This document shows, piece by piece, positions 1 through 4,986 of a DNA stretch of 5,548 nucleotides. A program made the translations under genes and the position numbers. The notes under the pieces were generated by a model. It saw only the letters and a program-made list of their open reading frames with translations, ran no database searches and was not told where the DNA came from. This DNA comes from an uncultured Blautia sp. (GTDB lineage Bacteria; Bacillota; Clostridia; Lachnospirales; Lachnospiraceae), in the NCBI GenBank assembly GCA_900765525.1, contig CAAFRY010000320.1:1-5548 (forward strand), written 5' to 3'. The stretch's first letter is position 1, and each line of letters starts with the position of its first letter.

Positions 1-6
1 TAAAAT

Positions 7-12
7 CCCTCC
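7..12 (-). promoter_or_regulatory. Ribosome binding site of a leftward gene starting off the left edge
   Basis: Read on the minus strand this is GGAGGG followed by ATTTTA, after which the window ends. That spacing puts a start codon immediately beyond position 1. Together with the promoter at 71-99, it indicates a leftward gene whose coding sequence is wholly outside the window. The gene's identity is unknown. Confidence 0.6.
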
Positions 13-25
13 ATTTACTTGCGTC

Positions 26-82
26 TTAGTACTATCTAACTTTTTTTAGTTATTACTAACTCCAGTAATTAGAATACGCTAA
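26..82. repeat. Three TTAG-N6-CTAA dyads (candidate operator array)
   Basis: Three 14-bp imperfect palindromes of form TTAG-N6-CTAA lie at 26-39, 46-59 and 69-82, each followed by C on the plus strand. Their centres are 20 and 23 bp apart, about two helical turns. The right-hand copy (69-82) contains the -10 box of the leftward promoter, and the other two lie in the predicted first 40 nt of the transcript. The half-sites are conserved while the six central bases differ, as expected for sites bound by a dimeric helix-turn-helix repressor. As RNA hairpins they would be weak (4-5 bp, A/U rich), so a DNA operator is the better reading. The regulator is not identifiable. Confidence 0.6.
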
Positions 83-99
83 CTTTCTCCTGTTGTCAA
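71..99 (-). promoter_or_regulatory. Leftward sigma-A promoter, TTGACA-17-TATTCT
   Basis: On the minus strand, TTGACA (94-99) and TATTCT (71-76) are separated by exactly 17 bp. An AT-rich run at 100-118 sits upstream of the -35 box and could act as an UP element. Transcription would start near position 64, leaving a leader of about 64 nt before the left-edge gene. The -10 box lies inside one of the three TTAG-N6-CTAA dyads, so binding there would block polymerase. The remainder of the gap, 119-189, shows no recognisable feature. Confidence 0.75.
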
Positions 100-189
100 T
101 ATATTTTTTATAATATTTTCCAAAATACTCACCCTTCTACCCTGCCATCCTTGATTTAAAGGGTTTCTCCCTATTTTTCCTATGAAATG

Positions 190-239
190 AAAAAGCCCCG
201 GAAACCAACCTGCCGCAGGGCAGTCACTGGCTTCCGGAG
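190..239 (-). terminator. Rho-independent terminator of the sufC-sufB-P-loop operon
   Basis: The stem pairs 196-207 with 228-239, and an inner hairpin pairs CTGCC (210-214) with GGCAG (219-223) around a GCAG loop. Two positions that mismatch on the plus strand (197/238 and 204/231) become G:U pairs in leftward RNA, so the 12-bp stem is unbroken only in that direction. It is followed leftward by five U residues (190-194). The structure starts only a few bases beyond the stop codon of the P-loop gene at 245-247. Confidence 0.88.
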
Positions 240-244
240 TTCTT

Positions 245-1186
245 TTACACCTGGTCCTCAATCTCTATTTTATTTACATCTTCATCGGTTTCATCCTGTT
301 TATGCTTTACTCCCACTGTGCCGGCCACCACATAATAGCGAAATCTGGGTTCATAATAAAAATCCTTGATTAGGGAAAAATTCTCGATTTTTCCCGTACT
401 CTCTACATGCATAAGGGGCCCGGTACAGTGCATGACAACATCCCCGATTTTCACATGCTCTTCATCGTAAGGGGTAATGGGCAGGTCCTGGCGAATCAAA
501 TCCAGCACCTTTCCCTCTATCTCATCCAAATCAAATTCCGGCTTTTCCTGATAATTGATGGCAAACCCATGGCGAATATCAGAACGGCTGTACTTAGGCC
601 TTGGAATATCCCGGACACAGTACCCGAATAAGTCCTCGGCACTGTGGGCCATCTTTCTGTAAATCAGAGAGCTGAAAGCAATCTCCGCAATATTATCCGG
701 TAAAGGGCCGAAAAGAGAGGGTCTGGTGACAATCACCTCTTCCCCAATGCCAATCAATAAATCTGCATTTCTTTTCAAGGAAGGATAGAGAATCTCAAAA
801 TGCTCCACAATCACCCGTTTTCTCTGGGAAATCACATGTAAAACAGCCTTGGAAATGTCCTCCAAAGATACATACTTCATGGCTGTACGGACGTCCACAT
901 GAAAGGTTTTAGGCGTATAGAAGCCCACCTCGTCTGAATTTAAAAGCGGCATATTTAAAATGTCGAATTCGTCATCCGACTCCACGGTCTGAATCCCGGG
1001 AAACATTCCCTTAATCAGCCAGCTTTTGCCGGAATCCTTGGCTCCTATGATACCGATAATCCGGTCAAAAGGATTTAAGTACATCTGGGTAATCTTCATC
1101 CCCAAATCCATCATTCTCTTATTCCCTCTGGGAGCAAAGAAAAAATTATACAGATTGCATTCGTGCCGCACATTGTTATAAACCAT
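245..1186 (-). CDS. P-loop NTPase-like protein, possible AlaRS second-additional-domain family
   Basis: A 313-residue protein of unknown function. A clear Walker A motif, GAKDSGKS, lies at residues 48-55, preceded by the hydrophobic strand RIIGIIG. A strand with an acidic residue, RVIVEHF (124-130), is a possible Walker B equivalent. Other notable segments are FAPRG (17-21), FHVDVR (95-100) and MAHSAEDLF (179-187). The C-terminal third (about 205-290) appears to be a separate domain. From memory, the layout matches clostridial proteins labelled 'alanine-tRNA synthetase second additional domain-containing protein'; I am only moderately sure of that and it does not establish function. No signal peptide or membrane helix is evident, so it is probably cytoplasmic. 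The chosen ATG has GGGG 9 nt upstream and keeps the N-terminal FAPRG segment. It lies 71 nt after the sufB-like gene on the same strand and is followed by the operon terminator, so it is probably the last gene of that operon. A nucleotide-dependent kinase or switch is possible. Confidence 0.8.
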   Translation of the reverse strand: MVYNNVRHECNLYNFFFAPRGNKRMMDLGMKITQMYLNPFDRIIGIIGAKDSGKSWLIKGMFPGIQTVESDDEFDILNMPLLNSDEVGFYTPKTFHVDVRTAMKYVSLEDISKAVLHVISQRKRVIVEHFEILYPSLKRNADLLIGIGEEVIVTRPSLFGPLPDNIAEIAFSSLIYRKMAHSAEDLFGYCVRDIPRPKYSRSDIRHGFAINYQEKPEFDLDEIEGKVLDLIRQDLPITPYDEEHVKIGDVVMHCTGPLMHVESTGKIENFSLIKDFYYEPRFRYYVVAGTVGVKHKQDETDEDVNKIEIEDQV

Positions 1187-1257
1187 AGAAACACCCCATT
1201 TCCTGTCATTTTAAGCTGTTTCTATTTTAGCACAAAAAGAGTCTGAAATTCGTCTGC
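1187..1257 (-). promoter_or_regulatory. Short gap with weak internal promoter candidate
   Basis: On the minus strand this gap contains TGCTAAAAT, an extended -10-like element, and a second TAAAAT further down, but no convincing -35 box. There is no hairpin followed by a T-run that would end transcription after the sufB-like gene. The simplest reading is read-through from the sufC promoter, perhaps supplemented by weak internal initiation for the P-loop gene. Confidence 0.25.
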
Positions 1258-2175
1258 TTATTTCAAAAATCCACTGATAATCTGTTCTTCTGCTTCTTCC
1301 TCTGTAAGCCCCAGGGTCATCAGCTTGATAATCTGCTCCCCGGCAATTTTTCCGATAGCAGCCTCGTGAATCAGGGCAGCGTCTGAATTGTTGGCCGTAA
1401 TCTCCGGAATAGATCTGATTTTAGCATTTCCCACAATAATGGCATCACACTCTGTATGGCCGCTGCACTTGGCATTTCCATTTAACACAGACTGGAAAAG
1501 CTGATAGGAATCATCCTTTGCCACGGAACGGGAAATGATATTTGCACCGGAATCATCTCCGTTCATATCCACAATAAAGCGGCTCTCCGCCTTTTGCTCC
1601 CCGTGAGTCATCAATCTTTCCATTACCTTCAAAGTAGCATGTTCTCCCAGCTTTGCGGTAGTTTTGCGGATAGTAGAGTCTACACCTTTAATTTGGGCAG
1701 TATCCATTTCCATATAACTGTTTTCCCCTATCTCTATGATAGTCTGGGGATTCATGATTCTCTGTCCCTTGCCGTCTCCGCTTCCATAGTGCTTTTCAAT
1801 ATATTTTACTTTGGAATTCTTTCCGATGAAAAAGCTGTGGATACCGTCATGCTGGCTGGAATCATCGGTTCCGCAGTGGATACCGCAGCCTGCAATGATA
1901 GTCACGTCACAGTCGTCTCCAATATAGAAATCATTGTAAACCGTCTCCTTTAAGCCGGCCTGACTCAGCACTACCGGGATGTGGATACTCTCATTTTTTG
2001 TACCCGGCTTAATCTGAATCACAATGCCGTCTCCCTCTTCCCTGGGAATAATCTGAATATGCTCTGTGCTGTTTCTGGCCTGGGTCTCCCCGTTTGCCCG
2101 GATATTATAAGCCCCTACAGGAATCTCATGCAACCCTGATACGGCCTCTAAAAGCTGTTTTTGAATGGTGTCCAT
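1258..2175 (-). CDS. sufB: SufB/SufD-family Fe-S cluster scaffold protein (short form)
   Basis: A 305-residue member of the SufB/SufD beta-helix family, which forms the scaffold on which SufC-driven Fe-S clusters are assembled. The N-terminal core carries AGCGIHCG (95-102; Cys97, Cys101) and a His-rich QHDGIH segment (108-113). The C-terminal core carries HTECD (240-244; Cys243), aligning with the catalytic cysteine of E. coli SufB (Cys405). IHEAAIGKI (269-277; His270) aligns with the SufB/SufD C-terminal segment containing SufD His360. The tail, TEEEAEEQIISGFLK, is the usual SufB/SufD end. It is much shorter than E. coli SufB (495) or SufD (423) and retains both key residues, so a homodimer could replace the SufB-SufD pair. 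The start at 2175 is preferred over an in-frame ATG 24 nt upstream because AGGAGG (2185-2190) sits 9 nt before it and the ATG overlaps the sufC stop as TAATG. That arrangement implies translational coupling. A SufD label would be equally defensible. Confidence 0.93.
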   Translation of the reverse strand: MDTIQKQLLEAVSGLHEIPVGAYNIRANGETQARNSTEHIQIIPREEGDGIVIQIKPGTKNESIHIPVVLSQAGLKETVYNDFYIGDDCDVTIIAGCGIHCGTDDSSQHDGIHSFFIGKNSKVKYIEKHYGSGDGKGQRIMNPQTIIEIGENSYMEMDTAQIKGVDSTIRKTTAKLGEHATLKVMERLMTHGEQKAESRFIVDMNGDDSGANIISRSVAKDDSYQLFQSVLNGNAKCSGHTECDAIIVGNAKIRSIPEITANNSDAALIHEAAIGKIAGEQIIKLMTLGLTEEEAEEQIISGFLK

Positions 2176-2930
2176 TATTTCAGTCCTCCTTTCTTCCAAA
2201 TAGCGCAGCCGGAAGTCTCATCTCCTGTGTCCGCTGCATTCAGCAAAGTTGGAAGCACTTCATCCTTGCTGCCTCGTTTCACCAGCCTGCCCTCGGCAAT
2301 GACAAGAATCTCGTCCGCAGTGTTCAAAATTCTCTCCTGATGGGAAATAATCAAAATGGAACCGTGGCGTTCCTTATGCATATTATCAAACACATGAATC
2401 AGGTTCTGAAAGCTCCACAAATCAATACCGGCTTCCGGCTCGTCAAACACAGACAGTCTGGTGCCTCTGGCCATAACTGTAGCAATCTCAATACGCTTCA
2501 TCTCTCCTCCGGAAAGACTGGCATTTACCTCCCGGTTAATATAATCCTTGGCGCAAAGTCCTACTTCAGACAGATACTGGCAGGCTCCGGACAAGGAAAT
2601 GTCCTTTCCCGCAGCCAGGTTGATTAAATCAAAAACCGTTACACCTTTAAAGCGCACCGGCTGCTGAAATGCATAGCTGATTCCGGCTTTGGCCCTCTCA
2701 GTAATACTCCAGTCTGTAATATCCTGACCGTCGAAAAAGATACGGCCCTCTGTGGGCTTCTCAATTCCGGCAATAATCTTGGCCATGGTGGATTTTCCGC
2801 CTCCATTCGGACCGGTGATAGCCACAAATTTATTATCCTCCAGGGTGAAGCTCACATGCTCCAAAATCCCTTTCTCTTTGTCCCTTTCGTCATCCGAAAC
2901 ACGAAAAGAAACGTCTCTTAACTCAAGCAT
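2175..2930 (-). CDS. sufC: SufC, Fe-S cluster assembly ABC-type ATPase
   Basis: A 251-residue cytoplasmic ATPase that powers conformational change in the SufB/SufD scaffold during Fe-S cluster assembly; it is not a transporter subunit. All ABC motifs are present: Walker A GPNGGGKST (40-48), Q-loop FQQP (88-91), signature LSGGEMKR (139-146), Walker B LSVFDEP (159-165) with catalytic Glu164, a D-loop at AGID, and the H-loop His197 in IISHQ. Length matches E. coli SufC (248). SufC is favoured over other ABC ATPases by the adjacent SufB-like gene and the RIEIA segment after the signature. The ATG at 2930 has GGAGG (2938-2942) 7 nt upstream. It is first in the leftward operon, expressed from the promoter at 2980-3008. 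No sufS, sufU or sufE is visible, so the cysteine desulfurase must be elsewhere. Confidence 0.95.
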   Translation of the reverse strand: MLELRDVSFRVSDDERDKEKGILEHVSFTLEDNKFVAITGPNGGGKSTMAKIIAGIEKPTEGRIFFDGQDITDWSITERAKAGISYAFQQPVRFKGVTVFDLINLAAGKDISLSGACQYLSEVGLCAKDYINREVNASLSGGEMKRIEIATVMARGTRLSVFDEPEAGIDLWSFQNLIHVFDNMHKERHGSILIISHQERILNTADEILVIAEGRLVKRGSKDEVLPTLLNAADTGDETSGCAIWKKGGLK

Positions 2931-2979
2931 GATTTTTCCTCCGTCATTTATGATAATAGATGTTTTTTGTCCGATTTTT

Positions 2980-3008
2980 ATTATATACGTCTGCTTTATC
3001 CTTGTAAA
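2980..3008 (-). promoter_or_regulatory. sufC operon promoter, TTTACA-17-TATAAT
   Basis: On the minus strand TTTACA (3003-3008) and TATAAT (2980-2985) are 17 bp apart, giving a near-consensus sigma-A promoter. Transcription should start near 2973 with a leader of about 42 nt before the sufC ATG. No regulator site is identified with confidence. The -35 box mirrors that of the divergent promoter. Confidence 0.85.
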
Positions 3009-3037
3009 CTCTCTTTTTCAAAAAAATTCCACTTCTA

Positions 3038-3066
3038 TTTACAGGGGGATTCTCTTACTATATAAT
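3038..3066 (+). promoter_or_regulatory. Promoter of the Sel1-repeat gene, TTTACA-17-TATAAT
   Basis: TTTACA (3038-3043) and TATAAT (3061-3066) are separated by 17 bp. Transcription should start near 3073, giving a leader of about 50 nt. The start codon at 3123 is preceded by AAGGA (3111-3115) with a 7-nt spacer. The promoter is back to back with the sufC promoter, and 29 bp separate the two -35 boxes. Confidence 0.85.
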
Positions 3067-3122
3067 GATAGAACAAAAGACACCAAAGACAGAAAAAGTA
3101 CAGGAGAAGAAAGGAACAACTT

Positions 3123-3773
3123 ATGAATATAAAAAATCTGAACCTTACGGTGGAAGAACTGAAAATCCTGGCAGAGAACGGCCAGAAAGACTTTATATAT
3201 GGGGTAGGCTATTATTACGAAAACGGAATCCGCACCTCTGTAGACTATGCCCAGGCTGCTGTCTGGTACGAAAAAGCAGCTAAAAAGGGCCAGGTTGAGG
3301 CGGCCATGCATCTGGCTATGCTCTACGCTCAGGGAAAAGGTGTCCAAAAAGATGAAAGAAAGGCTTTTCATTATATCCAGCAGGCAGCCCAGGGCGGAAA
3401 TGTAAATGCCCAGTATAATATGGGCCGCTGCTACGAAGAAGGAATCGGCGTTAAAACAGACCATTCCAAAGCCTTTGACTGGTACAAAAAAGCCGCCGGT
3501 CAGGGAGATTTCCGGGCCATATGCTGTATGGGAGCCTACTTTCTCTCCGGAGACTGTGTTCCCTACGACCCGGCCAAGGCTTTTCAGCTGTTCCAGAAGG
3601 CAGCAGACGCCAACATTCCGGCTGCCCAGTACAATCTTTCTGTACTGTACCGTTACGGAGAAGGCACAGAAAAGGACGAAGAAAAAGCAAATTTCTGGAG
3701 AACCCGGGCCGCACAAAACGGTTTCCAGATAGCCAGAAAAGAGCTGGAAAACCCGGAAGAAACGCAAGAATAA
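3123..3773 (+). CDS. Sel1-like repeat (TPR-type) protein
   Basis: A 216-residue protein composed almost entirely of five consecutive 36-residue Sel1-like repeats, at about residues 20-56, 57-92, 93-128, 129-164 and 165-200. Each follows the A..Y.LG..Y..G.GV..D..KA..WY.KAA..G pattern; clear instances are VWYEKAAKKG (47-56), CYEEGIGVKTDHSKAFDWYKKAA (103-125) and YNLSVLYRYGEG (170-181). The fourth copy is the most divergent and has adjacent cysteines (134-135). Sel1 repeats form alpha-alpha superhelices that bind other proteins. No catalytic domain, signal peptide or membrane helix is present, which suggests a cytoplasmic adaptor whose partner is unknown. The short N-terminal segment (1-19) is helical and acidic. 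It is monocistronic, with its own promoter and terminator, so adjacency to sufCB implies only a shared divergent control region. A longer antisense reading frame covers it but has low-complexity composition and no start signals. Confidence 0.93.
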   Translation: MNIKNLNLTVEELKILAENGQKDFIYGVGYYYENGIRTSVDYAQAAVWYEKAAKKGQVEAAMHLAMLYAQGKGVQKDERKAFHYIQQAAQGGNVNAQYNMGRCYEEGIGVKTDHSKAFDWYKKAAGQGDFRAICCMGAYFLSGDCVPYDPAKAFQLFQKAADANIPAAQYNLSVLYRYGEGTEKDEEKANFWRTRAAQNGFQIARKELENPEETQE

Positions 3774-3803
3774 CCTATAGTAACTTATAGTAAAAGCTCT
3801 TGG

Positions 3804-3852
3804 AAAAAAGCCAGATGACATCTGCTCCCAGCATGAAGTCATCTGGCTTTTT
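3804..3852 (+). terminator. Rho-independent terminator after the Sel1-repeat gene
   Basis: GCCAGATGAC (3810-3819) pairs perfectly with GTCATCTGGC (3838-3847), extended by A:T pairs between 3805-3809 and a five-T run at 3848-3852. Within the 18-nt loop, TGCT (3823-3826) can pair with AGCA (3830-3833) around CCC. The left A-run could give some leftward activity, but no leftward gene ends here. It insulates the next gene from the Sel1 transcript. Confidence 0.9.
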
Positions 3853-3939
3853 CGCCCAGCTGCATTACTTTCTGTTATTCGGCCAATGCCTACTTTTGCT
3901 AATTATCAAATTCTTATCCCTGCAAAAAACTTTCTATGG

Positions 3940-3950
3940 TATTATATAAT
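3940..3950 (+). promoter_or_regulatory. Probable -10 region for the metallopeptidase gene
   Basis: Two overlapping -10 candidates occur: TATTAT (3940-3945), preceded directly by TGG as in an extended -10, and TATAAT (3945-3950). Neither has a good -35 box at 17 bp. The terminator upstream means a promoter is needed between 3853 and 4011, and this is the best candidate. The transcript leader would be about 50-60 nt. Confidence 0.45.
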
Positions 3951-3997
3951 TATACCTTCAGTGTACAAGGGACCTTTTTTTAAGAATATTATCAGAA

Positions 3998-4007
3998 AAA
4001 GGAGGTG
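3998..4007 (+). promoter_or_regulatory. Ribosome binding site that fixes the metallopeptidase start
   Basis: A near-perfect anti-16S match, AAAGGAGGTG, has its GGAGG core (4001-4005) 6 nt before the ATG at 4012. The same frame is open back to an ATG at 3886, but that start has no ribosome binding site and the extension would cover the promoter, so 4012 is chosen. Confidence 0.85.
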
Positions 4008-4011
4008 TCCT

Positions 4012-4968
4012 ATGCTCCAGGAAAAAGACTATGTTTATTATGCCAGAATACTGGACGACAGACTGTCACTCTGTCAATATCGGGCCAATAACCGAGGTTT
4101 CTTCAGGGTACATACCAGACAGAGGCCTTATGAGGTTTATGTAGAAAGAGCCCTCCCTCAATTTAATATCGGCTCCCAGATAAATGCCTTTTCTCTATAT
4201 AAACCGGAAAAAGATTATATCTTTATCATGCAAGACTTGGTTGATTTTTTTGCTATTGTACTGCAAAACGCTTCTGCTTCACAGCAAGAATATACCTGGA
4301 TGTTCCACACTATATTATACTTTTGCGGCTTTCATGAATTTGCCCATTTATATCTGGGGCATTGCCAGCTGAAAAACAGCTGCAGAATGGCTATGACTTT
4401 TTCTGACAATGTTACAGAAGAACTTTCTCCCAAAGATATACAGGCCATGGAGTTCGAGGCTGATATGTATGCAGCTGCCCAGCTGGCTGACTTGGTAAGA
4501 GAAAAGATAAAAAACAAAGAATATCGAAAGCTTTGGGGCTATCCGAGTAAAGAGGTTTTTTATTCTCATGTATTAAAAGCCTTGTGCGGTTTCTTCAGTA
4601 TCATCAAATACCTTGAATATAAAGAGCAAAAGAAAAGAATCTGGGGGAAATCCAAAGCCTACGACCATCCCTCTTATCTTTTAAGGGAATATCTGACAGG
4701 TACATTGTTTTCCTCCTTAATGGCTGAATACGGTTTTAAGCGGATGGATGATGACTTTTTTTATTATCTTTTCCATACTGACCCTATCTTTATGCATGCT
4801 CCTTATGATGAAAGCCTGGTAAAGCATGATTATTCTGCTATCCTGGACGGCTCTATCAAATATCATACAAGGGATGTTCTGGATTACTGTAACAATGTCC
4901 TGGATAAAAAAACAGCTCCTTTTGCCCGCCTAAAGGCTTGCGGCACTACAACACTAAAGTTTGAATAA
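4012..4968 (+). CDS. Putative zinc metallopeptidase, M48-like gluzincin motifs
   Basis: A 318-residue protein not matched to a named family. It has HEFAHLYLGH at residues 108-117: an HExxH zinc motif (His108, Glu109, His112) followed by GH. About 30 residues later comes EFEAD (147-151), fitting the ExxxD element that supplies the third zinc ligand (Glu147) in M48 peptidases. Further on, DHPSYLLREYL (218-228) resembles the HPS-xxx-R segment found after it in M48 enzymes. Motif order and spacing therefore support a gluzincin peptidase; M78 (ImmA/IrrE-like) is an alternative. There is no signal peptide, and the hydrophobic stretches near 69-84 and 96-106 are too polar to call membrane helices, so it is probably cytoplasmic, unlike HtpX. 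The N-terminal 90 residues, rich in Tyr and Arg, are unrecognised. Base composition is more AT-rich than the suf and Sel1 genes. A second gene follows after 18 nt, suggesting an operon. Confidence 0.8.
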   Translation: MLQEKDYVYYARILDDRLSLCQYRANNRGFFRVHTRQRPYEVYVERALPQFNIGSQINAFSLYKPEKDYIFIMQDLVDFFAIVLQNASASQQEYTWMFHTILYFCGFHEFAHLYLGHCQLKNSCRMAMTFSDNVTEELSPKDIQAMEFEADMYAAAQLADLVREKIKNKEYRKLWGYPSKEVFYSHVLKALCGFFSIIKYLEYKEQKKRIWGKSKAYDHPSYLLREYLTGTLFSSLMAEYGFKRMDDDFFYYLFHTDPIFMHAPYDESLVKHDYSAILDGSIKYHTRDVLDYCNNVLDKKTAPFARLKACGTTTLKFE

Positions 4969-4986
4969 TATGATATGGAGGTTACC

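Noticed and set aside
109..114. A plus-strand TATAAT in the left intergenic region
   Set aside because: No -35 box lies at a suitable distance and no rightward gene follows; the AT-rich run is better explained as upstream of the leftward promoter.
79..261. A 60-codon minus-strand open frame after the P-loop gene
   Set aside because: It runs through the terminator stem and the leftward promoter and has no recognisable motif, so it is a chance frame.
1240..1257. Possible terminator between the SufB-like and P-loop genes, suggested by a T-run on the minus strand
   Set aside because: The sequence before the T-run has direct CAGAC repeats, not an inverted repeat, so no stable stem forms.
2094..2627. 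A 177-codon plus-strand open frame
   Set aside because: It is antisense to sufC and the SufB-like gene, which carry complete family motifs; no start signals support it.
3771..3793. Tandem TATAGTAA direct repeat just after the Sel1 stop codon
   Set aside because: Only two short copies exist, with no dyad or link to another feature; it is most likely chance, although it supplies backup stop codons.
3039..3842. A 267-codon minus-strand open frame antisense to the Sel1-repeat gene
   Set aside because: It lies opposite a well-supported repeat protein, is rich in Phe/Leu/Ser/Cys as expected of an antisense shadow, crosses a promoter and a terminator, and has no good ribosome binding site.
3886..4011. 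N-terminal extension of the metallopeptidase to the ATG at 3886
   Set aside because: The extension would overlap the probable promoter and lacks a ribosome binding site, whereas the ATG at 4012 has an excellent one.
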